This document shows, piece after piece, positions 23,358 to 32,479 of a stretch of DNA of 56,358 nucleotides; positions within the stretch are counted from its first letter, which is position 1; every line of letters starts with the position of its first letter. The notes below the pieces were generated by a model that did no database searches, was not told where the DNA came from, and was given only the letters and a program-made list of their open reading frames with translations. The translations under genes and the position numbers were made by a program. This stretch comes from an uncultured Collinsella sp. (lineage in GTDB: Bacteria > Actinomycetota > Coriobacteriia > Coriobacteriales > Coriobacteriaceae). The stretch covers positions 1 to 56,358 of the forward strand of contig CABRZC010000004.1 of the NCBI GenBank assembly GCA_902475375.1. Reading direction: 5' to 3'.

Positions 23358-25269
23358 GGCAACGACCGCCGAGCGCGCGCTCAACCGCAAGGGCGGCACC
23401 ATGTCGCGCCTCATCAAGACGCTCTTTGGCTTCTACCCCGTGCTTTTGCCCCTCGTCGTCGGCGGCGTGGTGCTCTGCGCCATCATCAACTCCATCGGCG
23501 CGACCTTCCTTCAGAGCGCCCTGCAGATCATTAGCGACTCGTGGCAGTCGGGCGACTGGACGACCGCACAGCCCAAGATTCTGCAGCTCGTGACCACCCT
23601 CGCCTGCATCTACGGCGTCGGCATCCTGTCCTCGCTGTTCTGGAACCGCGCCATGGCCATCGTCACGCAGGGCTCGCTCGAAAAGCTGCGCGAGAAGATG
23701 TTCAATCGCATGCAGGACCTGCCGATTCGCTACTTCGACACGCACCAGCGCGGCGACATCATGAGCCACTACACCAACGACATCGACACGCTGCGCCAAA
23801 TGATCAGCCAGTCGCTGCCCAACCTGCTCATGACGGTCATCGTCATCGCCACGGTGTTCTTTATCATGCTGTATTACAGCGTGTGGATGTGTCTGGTTAT
23901 TGTGGCAGGCGTCGCGTTTATGACCTTTATGACCAAGCTGCTCGGCTCCAACTCCGCGCGTTTCTTCATTGCGCAGCAGACCGAACTCGGCGTGGTCGAA
24001 GGCCATATCGAGGAAGTCATGAACGGCCAGAAGGTCGTCAAGGCATTCTGCCACGAGTCTGCCGCCGAGGCCGATTTTGACGAGCGCAACGAAAAGCTCT
24101 TCGAGGTCTCGCAGAAGGCCAACATGTACGCCAACATCCTCATGCCTATCCTTATGAACCTGGGTAACCTGCTCTACGTGCTGGTCGCACTGGCAGGCGG
24201 CATTTTCCTAGCGCTGGGCGTGCCCAACCTGAGCATCTCGGGCATGGCGCTGTCCATCGCCGTCGTGGTGCCGTTCCTCAATATGACCAAGCAGTTCTGC
24301 GGACAGATCGGTCAGATCTCGCAGCAGATCAACGCCGTGGTCATGGGCCTCGCCGGCGCCGACCGCATCTTTGAGCTCATCGACGAGGAGCCCGAAGCCG
24401 ACGAAGGCTATGTGACGCTCGTCAACGCTCAGGTGAACCCCGATACCTGGCAGCTCGAGGAGGCCGACCACCACACCGGCATGTGGGCGTGGAAACATCC
24501 GCACCGCGCAACCGGCGAGATCGAGTACGTGCCGCTGCGCGGCGACCTGGTCATGGACAACGTCGACTTTGGCTACACGCCCGACCACGAGGTGCTGCAC
24601 GGCGTGTCCGTGTTTGCCAAGCCGGGCCAGAAGGTCGCGTTTGTCGGCGCCACCGGTGCCGGTAAGACGACCATCACCAACCTCATCAACCGCTTCTATG
24701 ACATTGCCGACGGCAAGATCCGCTACGACGGCATCAACGTCAACAAGATCCGCAAGGCCGATCTGCGCCGCTCGCTGGGCGTCGTGCTGCAGGACGTGAA
24801 CCTGTTCACCGGCACCGTGATGGATAACATCCGCTACGGCAACCTGGACGCCACCGACGAGGAGTGCATCGCGGCGGCCAAGCTCGCAGGCGCCGACGAC
24901 TTTATCACCCGCCTGCCCGACGGCTACGACACCATGCTCACCGGCAACGGCGCGCAGCTGTCGCAGGGCCAGCGCCAGCTGATTTCGATCGCACGCGCCG
25001 CCGTCGCCGATCCGCCGGCAATGATTCTGGACGAGGCCACGAGCTCCATCGACACCCGCACCGAGGCCATCGTGCAGGCGGGCATGGATAAGCTCATGGA
25101 GGGCCGCACGACGTTTGTCATCGCGCACCGCCTGTCCACCGTGCGCAACTCTGACGCGATCATCTGCCTGGACCACGGTCGCATCATCGAGCGCGGCAAC
25201 CACGACGAGCTAATCGCCAAGCGCGGATATTACTACCAGCTGTACACGGGTGCGTTTGAGCTCGAGTAG
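23350..25269 (+). CDS. ABC exporter half-transporter, catalytic partner
   Basis: This 639-residue protein has the same membrane-plus-ATPase layout. Walker A is GATGAGKTT, Walker B is MILDEATSSID with the catalytic glutamate present, and the H-loop is VIAHRLS. The signature reads LSQGQRQL in place of LSGGQ, which would affect the site shared with its partner. The pattern of one full and one degenerate site completes the picture of a heterodimeric exporter. An insert of about 60 residues (near LVNAQVNPDTWQLEEADHH) separates the two domains. The gene ends 15 bases before a long inverted repeat. Confidence 0.94.
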   Translation: MSKATTAERALNRKGGTMSRLIKTLFGFYPVLLPLVVGGVVLCAIINSIGATFLQSALQIISDSWQSGDWTTAQPKILQLVTTLACIYGVGILSSLFWNRAMAIVTQGSLEKLREKMFNRMQDLPIRYFDTHQRGDIMSHYTNDIDTLRQMISQSLPNLLMTVIVIATVFFIMLYYSVWMCLVIVAGVAFMTFMTKLLGSNSARFFIAQQTELGVVEGHIEEVMNGQKVVKAFCHESAAEADFDERNEKLFEVSQKANMYANILMPILMNLGNLLYVLVALAGGIFLALGVPNLSISGMALSIAVVVPFLNMTKQFCGQIGQISQQINAVVMGLAGADRIFELIDEEPEADEGYVTLVNAQVNPDTWQLEEADHHTGMWAWKHPHRATGEIEYVPLRGDLVMDNVDFGYTPDHEVLHGVSVFAKPGQKVAFVGATGAGKTTITNLINRFYDIADGKIRYDGINVNKIRKADLRRSLGVVLQDVNLFTGTVMDNIRYGNLDATDEECIAAAKLAGADDFITRLPDGYDTMLTGNGAQLSQGQRQLISIARAAVADPPAMILDEATSSIDTRTEAIVQAGMDKLMEGRTTFVIAHRLSTVRNSDAIICLDHGRIIERGNHDELIAKRGYYYQLYTGAFELE

Positions 25270-25284
25270 GTAGGTTTGTTCCAC

Positions 25285-25390
25285 GGAGGTCTCCCAGGCG
25301 GGCCGGGGTGTAACCTCCGTGCTCAAACATTCTCGCTTCGCTGCAAAACTGCGCGCGGAAGTTACACCCCGGCCCGCCTGGGAGACCTCC
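25285..25390. repeat. 30-bp perfect inverted repeat, convergent-gene copy 1
   Basis: The 30 bases at 25285-25314 (starting GGAGGTCTCCCAGGCGGG) are exactly complementary to 25361-25390, with a 46-base centre. A similar structure with different stem sequence lies at 47160-47288. Both lie between convergent genes. Confidence 0.8.
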
Positions 25391-25432
25391 TGCGCGCAAT
25401 CAACCCGTCATTAAAACAGAATAAAAGTTGGT

Positions 25433-25465
25433 GAGGCCCTGGCCGTTTGGCCAGGGCCTCGTTTT
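25433..25465. terminator. Bidirectional terminator
   Basis: GAGGCCCTGGCC, loop GTTT, GGCCAGGGCCTC, then GTTTTG is a textbook intrinsic terminator between the ABC exporter (plus) and the LysR gene (minus). Confidence 0.85.
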
Positions 25466-25476
25466 GTAAGGATGAG

Positions 25477-26355
25477 CTATTTGAGAAGCTGAGCCATGGC
25501 GTTGACGAATTTTTGGACTTGGAGGGTGGGCTCGAGCGGGTAGTGCAAAAAGACCGGCACCTCACGGCCGCACAGGAACGGCACGCCCACAAAGGCCGGG
25601 TGCACCCCCGACCACGCCCCGCAGGTGAGCACCGCGTCGCCCTTTTCCTCCGCCTCGTTAAAGAGCGCAAAGTCAAAGCTGTCCACGTCGATCACGTCAA
25701 CGCCGCCGTCGGCCAAAAGGTCGATACGCAGACTGTCCATGGCGTCGTTGCCGTGGCGGAGCACGCGCAGGCGCATGCCCTCCAGGTCGGCAACCGTAAT
25801 GCGTGCCTTGCGCGCCAGCGGGCTCGTGCGCGGCAGGTCGATATAAAACGGTACGTTGACGATGCGGAGCTTTTGGCAGGCATCACCCCAGCGCGGGGTC
25901 GAAAAACTCGACTGCACCACATCGACCTCGCGACCCAAGCTGCGCATGACGGATTCGCGCTCGTCATAGAGGTCGCTCACCGGCACGATCTCAAATCGCA
26001 GCGACGGTTCCAGATCGTGGATGCCCGACCACATCGACAGCGTTTGGCGCCCCGGGCACATCATCGACACGCCCAAGCGCACGGCACCGCCATCGCCCGC
26101 CGCGCGTCGGGCACGGCGCAGCGCGTCCTCGGACTGCCGCATGATCGAGCGCGCGTCGTCCACCAGCAGTGCGCCGGCCGGCGTCACCTTGACGCCCGAG
26201 TGCGAACGTTCGAACAGCGTGATGCCGAACTCGGCCTCGAAGCCCGACACCTGCTTGACGAGTGCTGGGGTCGACACGCGCAATTTTGCCGCCGCACGCG
26301 AGAAGCTTCCCAGCTCCGCGGCAGCCGATATGGCCTCAAGTCTTCGATCGTACAC
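25477..26355 (-). CDS. LysR family transcriptional regulator
   Basis: This is a 292-residue LysR-type regulator: an N-terminal winged helix-turn-helix (AISAAAELGSFSRAAAKLRV, then TPALVKQVSGFEAEFG) and a C-terminal co-inducer domain. The frame extends to 26385, but AGGAG stands six bases before the GTG at 26355, so I take GTG as the start. It is divergent from the SDR-MFS-Gfo/Idh genes across 241 bases, the usual arrangement for a LysR activator of the neighbouring operon. The inducer is unknown. Confidence 0.92.
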   Translation of the reverse strand: MYDRRLEAISAAAELGSFSRAAAKLRVSTPALVKQVSGFEAEFGITLFERSHSGVKVTPAGALLVDDARSIMRQSEDALRRARRAAGDGGAVRLGVSMMCPGRQTLSMWSGIHDLEPSLRFEIVPVSDLYDERESVMRSLGREVDVVQSSFSTPRWGDACQKLRIVNVPFYIDLPRTSPLARKARITVADLEGMRLRVLRHGNDAMDSLRIDLLADGGVDVIDVDSFDFALFNEAEEKGDAVLTCGAWSGVHPAFVGVPFLCGREVPVFLHYPLEPTLQVQKFVNAMAQLLK

Positions 26356-26596
26356 GTCAATCTCCTGTTTCCAGACGTATGGCAATGAACTGCCAAAGGG
26401 GGTCGTTTTGGCAGGTCACGCACTCAATTAAGGACACATCGTCTTGTAAGCTATAAACCTACGGTTAACGCCATTCTAACAAATATGCAATTCACCTGCG
26501 CAAATGCAAAGCATACGATAACCAGCGAAAACCACGTGGGTCGATTAATGGGAGCGACCCACAGGGAGGCACAAGAAGACAAGAAGGGAAGCTCCT

Positions 26597-27478
26597 ATGA
26601 GCAACTGGCTTAAGCTCGAGGGCGATGTCTGCGCCGTGACCGGCGCGCTCGGCGGTATGGGCGTCGAGATTTGCCGCGAGTTCGCCCGCAATGGCGCCAA
26701 CGTCGTCATGCTCGATCTGGACGAGGAAAAGGTCAAGGCCGCTGCCGCCGACCTCGCTGCCGAGTTTGGCATCCACGCCGAGGGCTACAAGATGAACGCC
26801 ACCAACGAGGCCGAGGTTCAGGCCGCCGTCGATGCCACCATCGCCGACTTCGGCCGCGTCGACGTCCTCGTCAACACCGCCGGCATCCTGCGCTTCGCAG
26901 CCATGGAAGACCTGCCGCTGAGCGACTGGGAGCAGGTACTCAACGTCAACCTCACCGGCTACTTCATCACCTCGCAGCGCTTTGGTCGCGAGATGATCAA
27001 GGCCGGCCAGGGTCGCCTGGTGCACATCTCGACCGTCGCCAGTCACTCCCCCGAGACGTTCTCGGGCGTGTACAGCTCCACCAAGGCGGGCGTCAACATG
27101 ATGTCCAAGATGCTGGCTGCCGAATGGGGCCCCTACGGCGTGCGCTCCAACTGCGTCGAGCCCTGCTTCGTCAAGACCCCCATGTCGGCCAACTTCTACG
27201 CCGACCCCGAGGTCGAGAAGAGCCGCAGCCGCCTGATCGCCACGCGCCGCATCGGCGAGGTCAGCGATATCGCCAACGCCGTCATGTTCCTGGCGTCCAC
27301 GCGCTCGGACTTTACCACCGGCGACGCCATCAAGGTCGACGGCGGCTTCTCCAACATGATGGGCGACCTCACCGCCAAGCCCGGCGGCCGTCGCGCGTAT
27401 GCCGACAACTACCTTAAGAACAAGGGCGTCAAGCTCTGGTCCGATGAGTCCGGCGTCGCCAAGCCGACCGACCAGTAA
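26597..27478 (+). CDS. Short-chain dehydrogenase/reductase
   Basis: This is a classical SDR oxidoreductase of 293 residues. The cofactor motif TGALGGMG is at residues 15-22, NTAG follows near 94, and the catalytic triad is visible as S in ISTVASHS and Y-S-S-T-K. The acidic end of the second strand (MLDLDEEK) favours NAD(H) over NADP(H). A 30-residue C-terminal extension (MMGDLTAKPGGRR onward) is unusual for the class. It begins an operon with an OFA-type transporter and a Gfo/Idh/MocA enzyme, so a sugar acid or polyol substrate is plausible. A hydroxysteroid substrate cannot be excluded. Confidence 0.9.
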   Translation: MSNWLKLEGDVCAVTGALGGMGVEICREFARNGANVVMLDLDEEKVKAAAADLAAEFGIHAEGYKMNATNEAEVQAAVDATIADFGRVDVLVNTAGILRFAAMEDLPLSDWEQVLNVNLTGYFITSQRFGREMIKAGQGRLVHISTVASHSPETFSGVYSSTKAGVNMMSKMLAAEWGPYGVRSNCVEPCFVKTPMSANFYADPEVEKSRSRLIATRRIGEVSDIANAVMFLASTRSDFTTGDAIKVDGGFSNMMGDLTAKPGGRRAYADNYLKNKGVKLWSDESGVAKPTDQ

Positions 27479-27490
27479 ACCAACCCGACA

Positions 27491-27521
27491 GGGAGGACCC
27501 GCGGACACGCCTGTTCCTCCC
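27491..27521 (+). terminator. Weak hairpin between the SDR and MFS genes
   Basis: GGGAGGA and TCCTCCC can pair across 17 bases in the 66-base gap. It has no T-run and may only tune the ratio of the two genes. Confidence 0.3.
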
Positions 27522-27544
27522 CCGTATCGATTAGAAAGAGTCCA

Positions 27545-28801
27545 ATGGCTTCCACCAACTCCAACAAGGGTCGCGCCGTCGTGCTTTCCGCCGCGTGCGT
27601 CACCATGTTCTTCATCAGCTCCATCGCGCTGTATTCCGTCGTGAGCAAGAATCTGCTCGCCGTCTATCCCGAGTGGTCCAGCGCCCTTACCTGGGCTTTC
27701 CCGGTCTTTCAGACCATCATGGCCGTGACGGGCATCTTCGCCGGCCGCATCTCCGATAAAATCGGCCCCCGCAACGTCGTGATCGCCGCCGCCGTGTGCT
27801 ACGGCGTGGGCTGGTTCATGTCCGGCACCGTCACCGAACCGTGGCAATTCTACCTGTGGTTCTCGCTCGTCGCCGCCGTCGGTAACGGCCTGGGCTACAA
27901 CCCGGCGCTCACCACCGGCCAAAAGTGGTTCATCGACAAGAAGGGCCTCGCCTCCGGCATCACCCTCGCTGCTTCGACCGCCGGCCCCGCCGTGCTGTCC
28001 CCGGTGCTCGCCTCGCTGCTCATCCCGAGCCTTGGCATCTTCGGTGCCCTTAAGGCACTCGGCGTCATCTTCTTTGTGACGATTGCTGCCTCCGCCCTGT
28101 TCCTGAAGGCCCCCGAGGCCGATTGGCTGCCCGAGGGCTTCGAGGCCCCCAAGGGCGGCGCGCACGCCGGCACCTTCGGCGACCTCACCCCGGGCGAGAT
28201 GGTCAAGACCCCGCGCTTCTGGGTCCTCATCATCACTTTCGCCTTTGCCGCCACCGCGGGCACCCTGCTCGTGGGCAAGGTTGCCTCCATCGCCGCCGTC
28301 CAGCTCTTCGCCGATCCCACGAGCGCCGCGGCCGTCGCCCTCGGCGGCGTGGTCGTCTCCGTCAACACCTGCGCCAACCTGGTTGGCCGTCTGTCCTTTG
28401 GCCAGATCATCGACAAGCTCGGCGCCTATAAGTCGCTGCTCATCAGCCTTGTCGTCACCATCGTCGCGCTCGTCATCATGTCGATGAGCTTTACGCAGGC
28501 CATGTTCTTTGTGGCGCTCGCCCTGCTCGGCTTTAGCTTTGGCGCCTTGCTCGTCATCTACCCGCCGCTCACCGGCGGCGCCTTCGGTACCAGCAACATC
28601 GGCGTCAACTACGGCATCATGTTCCTGGGCTACGCCGCTTCCACCTGGATCAGCCAGCCCATCACTGCCGTGCTGTATCACGCCGAGGCCGGCAGCGCCG
28701 CCTACCAGCAGTCCTTCTACGGCGCCATCGTGATCGCCGCCATCGCCGTCGTGCTCACCGTCTACATGATGGTCTCCGACAGCAAGAAGAAGTCCGCCTA
28801 G
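27545..28801 (+). CDS. OFA-type MFS transporter
   Basis: This is a 418-residue, 12-segment major facilitator of the oxalate/formate antiporter type (GYNPALTTGQKWFIDKKGL split over the fourth and fifth segments, and ASGITLAASTAGPAVLSP). Family members carry small organic acids. It lies between the SDR and the Gfo/Idh/MocA gene and probably imports the compound they act on. A family R palindrome directly follows its stop codon. Confidence 0.9.
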   Translation: MASTNSNKGRAVVLSAACVTMFFISSIALYSVVSKNLLAVYPEWSSALTWAFPVFQTIMAVTGIFAGRISDKIGPRNVVIAAAVCYGVGWFMSGTVTEPWQFYLWFSLVAAVGNGLGYNPALTTGQKWFIDKKGLASGITLAASTAGPAVLSPVLASLLIPSLGIFGALKALGVIFFVTIAASALFLKAPEADWLPEGFEAPKGGAHAGTFGDLTPGEMVKTPRFWVLIITFAFAATAGTLLVGKVASIAAVQLFADPTSAAAVALGGVVVSVNTCANLVGRLSFGQIIDKLGAYKSLLISLVVTIVALVIMSMSFTQAMFFVALALLGFSFGALLVIYPPLTGGAFGTSNIGVNYGIMFLGYAASTWISQPITAVLYHAEAGSAAYQQSFYGAIVIAAIAVVLTVYMMVSDSKKKSA

Positions 28802-28809
28802 TTCTACCG

Positions 28810-28840
28810 ATGCGGCAAAGGGACAGCCCCTTTGCCGCAT
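28810..28840. repeat. Dispersed palindrome, family R
   Basis: ATGCGGCAAAGGG and CCCTTTGCCGCAT form a perfect 13-bp inverted repeat around ACAGC. Compared with the copy at 14195, both arms carry matching changes (TGA to CGG, TCA to CCG), so the pairing has been kept while the sequence drifted. Confidence 0.8.
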
Positions 28841-28870
28841 TCCACCGGTCACCAGTATTAAGGAGTCGAA

Positions 28871-29911
28871 ATGTCTGAGCTCAACCCCGTCCGCATTGCC
28901 GTTATCGGCGCCGGCGCCATGGGCCGCAACCACATCCGCTTTGTCACCGAGGAGCCCGAGGCCGAGCTCGTCGCCATCGCCGACGCCTTTGAGGGCGCCC
29001 GCGCCACGGCCGAGGCCGCCGGCGTGCCGTTTTACACCGATCCCGTCCAGATGATGGACAAGGTCAAGCCCGAGGCCGTCATTATCGCCACCCCCAACGA
29101 CCTGCACTTGGGCGTTGCCCGCGAGGCCGTGAAGCGCAACATCGTGCCGTTGGTCGAAAAGCCGATCTCTAACGATCTCGAGGACGCGCAGGCCTTCGCC
29201 GCCGAGGCCGAGACCGCCGGCGTGCCCGTGCTCGTGGGTCAGCACCGTCGCCACAACCCCTTCGTCAACAAGGCCAAGGAGATCATCGAGTCCGGCGAAC
29301 TGGGCAAGCTCACCGTGTCGAGCTTCCACTACATGATCTATAAGAATGACGAGTACTTTGACGTCGAGTGGCGCCGCAAGAAGGGTGCCGGCCCAATCCT
29401 GGTCAACCTGGTGCACGACGTCGACCTGCTCCGCTACCTGCTGGGAGAGCCCGTTGCCGTCCAGGGCATGCAGTCCAGCGCCGCCCGCGGGTTTGAGACC
29501 GAGGACTCCGCCGTGGTCAACGTCCGTTTTGCCGATGGCGCGCTCGCGAGCATGACCATCTCCGACGCCACCGCCAGCCCCTGGAACTGGGAGGCAACCG
29601 CTCGCGAGGACCCGCAGTACCGCCCCTTCGACGCCGACGTCTACTTTATCGGCGGCACTAAGGGTGCCCTGTCGCTGCCCCGCCTGCACCAGTTCTCCTA
29701 CGACGGCGCCTCCAGCTGGCACAAGCCGCTGCAGATGGGGATTCCGGCCGTCGACCCGGCGCTGCCGCACAAGATGCAGCTCAAGCACTTTGTGAAGGTC
29801 GTTCGCCGCGAGGTCGAGCCCGTCGTGACCCCCGCCGACAACGTTAAGACGCTCACGCTGCTTAACGCCATCAAGGAGGCCGCCGAGACCGGCCAGCTCG
29901 TCGAGCTGTAA
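28871..29911 (+). CDS. Gfo/Idh/MocA family oxidoreductase
   Basis: This 346-residue protein has an N-terminal Rossmann domain (IGAGAMGRNHIRF) and the family's EKPISNDLEDA motif with the conserved lysine, followed by HRRHNP and a C-terminal beta-sheet domain. Such enzymes oxidise sugars, inositols or related cyclic polyols with NAD(P). AAGGAG precedes the start. It is the last gene of the operon; a strong terminator follows. Confidence 0.92.
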   Translation: MSELNPVRIAVIGAGAMGRNHIRFVTEEPEAELVAIADAFEGARATAEAAGVPFYTDPVQMMDKVKPEAVIIATPNDLHLGVAREAVKRNIVPLVEKPISNDLEDAQAFAAEAETAGVPVLVGQHRRHNPFVNKAKEIIESGELGKLTVSSFHYMIYKNDEYFDVEWRRKKGAGPILVNLVHDVDLLRYLLGEPVAVQGMQSSAARGFETEDSAVVNVRFADGALASMTISDATASPWNWEATAREDPQYRPFDADVYFIGGTKGALSLPRLHQFSYDGASSWHKPLQMGIPAVDPALPHKMQLKHFVKVVRREVEPVVTPADNVKTLTLLNAIKEAAETGQLVEL

Positions 29912-29984
29912 TGCCTTAAGAGCGGCCGCGGCAGAAACCCCATGCCGAACCCCTCGGTCCGCCACAAATATGCCCCTCTTCTTT

Positions 29985-30020
29985 GCCCCGCGAGCAGCCT
30001 CCTGCCCGCGGGGCTTTTTT
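29985..30020 (+). terminator. Intrinsic terminator after the Gfo/Idh gene
   Basis: GCCCCGCG and CGCGGGGC form the stem base, followed by TTTTTT. This closes the SDR-MFS-Gfo/Idh operon. Confidence 0.85.
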
Positions 30021-30323
30021 GACTCCTCTGGCGATGATTTCTGGAGCGGGGGGCTATTTTGCGCCTCAGCTTGATTCGTTCGCCACGAAATGGGCCTATC
30101 TACTACGTTTAACCGATTGCCCTCAACCATGCCGAATTTCGCGAAATTAAAACCGCAGGTAGACGGCTTGCCGATTTTCGGAGAACCCAGGTATGGTCAG
30201 CCCCTACGGGTAAAACGTAGTAGATAGGAAGTTTTCATGGCACGGTCCCAAAACAGCCTTTTGGGACGGGTGGTATCCTTGGTAGCCCTGTGCTGCAAAC
30301 GCACCCTAAACGCAAGGAGTCCC
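30021..30323. other. Gene-free stretch before tex
   Basis: No gene is visible. The stretch contains a repeat element with 16-bp terminal inverted repeats (30095-30228). An upstream in-frame start of the tex frame at 30237 falls just after this element and lacks a ribosome site. Confidence 0.6.
30095..30228. repeat. 134-bp element with 16-bp terminal inverted repeats, copy B
   Basis: CCTATCTACTACGTTT (30095-30110) and AAACGTAGTAGATAGG (30213-30228) are perfect complements. The interior AAAACCGCAGGTAGACGGC and the flanking GATTTT match copy A at 20501, and TACTACG at the inner end of each repeat is common to both, but the outer repeat bases are unrelated. Confidence 0.75.
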
Positions 30324-32471
30324 ATGGATCTTATCGCCCAGCTCGCCCGCGAGCTCAACCTTAAGGCCGCCAACATCGAAGCGGCCGTCAAGCTCATCGA
30401 CGAGGGCAACACCATCCCCTTTATCTCGCGCTACCGCAAGGAAGCAACGGGCGGCATGGACGACGTCGCCCTGCGTGCGCTCGACGAGCGTCTGTCCTAC
30501 CTGCGCAATCTTGAGCAGCGTAAAGAGGACGTCATTCTGCTCATCGACGCCCAGGGCAAACTCACGCCCGAGCTTGAGCAGCAGATTCGCGAGGCCACGC
30601 AGCTCCAACGTGTCGAGGACCTCTACAAGCCCTACCGCAAAAAGCGCATGACCCGCGCGCAGAAGGCCCGCGAGGCCGGCCTGGAGCCGCTCGCCAACAT
30701 GATCATCATGCAGACCTCGGCCAAGGGCAGTGCACTCGACACCGCCGCGGAATACGTCAACGAGGAGGCCGGCTTCGACACGCCCGAAAAGGCGCTCGCC
30801 GGCGCCGCCGACATCGTTGCCGAGACGGTGGCCGAAGACCCCGAGAACGTCGCCGACCTGCGCGCCTTTACGCAAAACACCGCCGACATCGTCGTCGAGG
30901 CCACCGACCCCGCCGAAAAGACTCCCTACGAGCCGTACTACAGCTATAACGAGCCGCTGCGCCGTATTCCCAACCACCGCGTGCTGGCTATCGACCGCGG
31001 TGAGCGCGAGGGCAAGCTCCGCGTGCGCGTGAACGTCGACGGCGCTGCCGCCACGGCACGCCTCGGCAGCCGTTGGCCCCGACGCCAGGGCGTGTTTGCC
31101 CCCATCTTCGATGCCGCCATCGCTGACGGTTACAAGCGCCTGATGGCCCCCTCGCTGGAGCGCGAGGCCCGCGCCAAGCTCACCGTCCGCGCCCAGACCG
31201 AGGCCATCAACGTCTTTGCCAAGAATCTCGAGGGCTTGCTCTCGGCGCGCCCCGTGCGCGGTGCCCGCGTGCTCGCGCTCGATCCGGGCTACCGCACCGG
31301 CTGCAAGGTCGCCGTCATGGACGAGACCGGCAAGCTACTCGACCACGGCGTGGTCTACCCTACCAAGCCGCGCCACGACGTCGCCGGCACCAAGCGCGAG
31401 CTCGCCCGCCTCGTCAAGAAGGACGGCGTCAACACCATCGTCATCGGCAACGGCACCGCCAGCCGCGAGACCGAGGAAGTCGTCTCGGAGTTTATTGCCG
31501 AGCAGGCGCCCAGCCTTCGCTACACCATCGTCAACGAGGCCGGCGCATCGGTGTACTCCGCCTCCGAGCTCGCCAGCCAGGAGTATCCCGACCTGGACGT
31601 CACCGTGCGCGGCGCCATGAGCCTGGGCCGCCGCCTGCAGGACCCGTTGGCAGAGCTCGTCAAGATTCCGCCCCAGTCCATCGGCGTGGGCCAGTACCAG
31701 CACGACCTTGACCAGGCCGAGCTCTCGCGCACCCTGGGCCATGTGGTGGAGGACGTCGTCAACCGCGTGGGCGTCGACGTCAACACCGCAAGCGCGAGCC
31801 TGCTGGGCTACGTGTCGGGCATCACGCCGAGCGTGGCCAAGAATATCGTGGCCTACCGCGAGGAAAACGGCGCCTTTACCGATCGTCGCCAGCTCAAGAA
31901 GGTCCCCAAGCTGGGACCCAAGGCATATCTCAACGCCGCGGGCTTCCTGCGCATTAACGGCGGCAAGAACCCGCTCGACGCGACAAGCGTCCACCCCGAG
32001 AGCTACGAGGTGGCCACGTCCGTCCTGGAGCGCGCCGGTGTGGCGGCCAGTGAACTCAGCCGCGGCGGCGTGCCCGATATCGAGCGCCGCCTGGGCAGCA
32101 TCTCGGCGCTGGCAAGCGACCTGGACTGCGGCACCCTCACGCTCATCGACATTGTCAACGAGCTCAAGAAGCCCGGTCGCGACCCGCGCGACGACGCGCC
32201 CGAGGTAGTCTTTAGCCGCTCGGCACTTTCCATCGACGACCTGGAGCCGGGCATGGAACTCAAGGGCACGGTGCGCAACGTCGTCGACTTTGGCGCCTTC
32301 GTCGATGTGGGCGTGCACCAGGACGGCCTCGTACATATCTCCAAGCTAGCCAACCGCTTTGTCAAGCACCCCAGCGACGTCGTGCGCGTCGGCGACACGG
32401 TCAAAGTGTGGGTCGAGAAGGTCGATCGCGACCGCAAGAAAATCTCCCTCACCATGGTGCAGGGGAAATAA
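30324..32471 (+). CDS. tex: Tex family RNA-binding transcription accessory protein
   Basis: This is the conserved bacterial Tex protein, 715 residues. In order it shows an N-terminal helical region (ISRYRKEATGGMDDVALRALD), a YqgF/RNase-H-like domain (ALDPGYRTGCKVAVMDETGKL), a helix-hairpin-helix segment (near NTASASLLGYVSGITPSVAK) and a C-terminal S1 RNA-binding domain (GTVRNVVDFGAFVDVGVHQD). It binds nucleic acid and is linked to transcription in other bacteria. The ATG at 30324 follows AAGGAG. Confidence 0.95.
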   Translation: MDLIAQLARELNLKAANIEAAVKLIDEGNTIPFISRYRKEATGGMDDVALRALDERLSYLRNLEQRKEDVILLIDAQGKLTPELEQQIREATQLQRVEDLYKPYRKKRMTRAQKAREAGLEPLANMIIMQTSAKGSALDTAAEYVNEEAGFDTPEKALAGAADIVAETVAEDPENVADLRAFTQNTADIVVEATDPAEKTPYEPYYSYNEPLRRIPNHRVLAIDRGEREGKLRVRVNVDGAAATARLGSRWPRRQGVFAPIFDAAIADGYKRLMAPSLEREARAKLTVRAQTEAINVFAKNLEGLLSARPVRGARVLALDPGYRTGCKVAVMDETGKLLDHGVVYPTKPRHDVAGTKRELARLVKKDGVNTIVIGNGTASRETEEVVSEFIAEQAPSLRYTIVNEAGASVYSASELASQEYPDLDVTVRGAMSLGRRLQDPLAELVKIPPQSIGVGQYQHDLDQAELSRTLGHVVEDVVNRVGVDVNTASASLLGYVSGITPSVAKNIVAYREENGAFTDRRQLKKVPKLGPKAYLNAAGFLRINGGKNPLDATSVHPESYEVATSVLERAGVAASELSRGGVPDIERRLGSISALASDLDCGTLTLIDIVNELKKPGRDPRDDAPEVVFSRSALSIDDLEPGMELKGTVRNVVDFGAFVDVGVHQDGLVHISKLANRFVKHPSDVVRVGDTVKVWVEKVDRDRKKISLTMVQGK

Positions 32472-32479
32472 ACCACTGT

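Noticed and set aside
21444..23417. A 657-residue minus-strand frame opposite the first ABC exporter gene
   Set aside because: It is a shadow of a gene with intact Walker motifs on the plus strand.
26597..27478. Annotation of the SDR as a bile-acid hydroxysteroid dehydrogenase
   Set aside because: Gut actinobacteria do carry such enzymes, but this sequence shows only general SDR motifs and its neighbours point equally to sugar-acid metabolism.
26492..30130. A 1212-residue open frame on the minus strand, opposite the SDR, MFS and Gfo/Idh genes
   Set aside because: It is an antisense shadow caused by strong third-position G/C bias in the plus-strand genes. Its translation is low-complexity His/Gly/Val-rich and has no recognisable domain.
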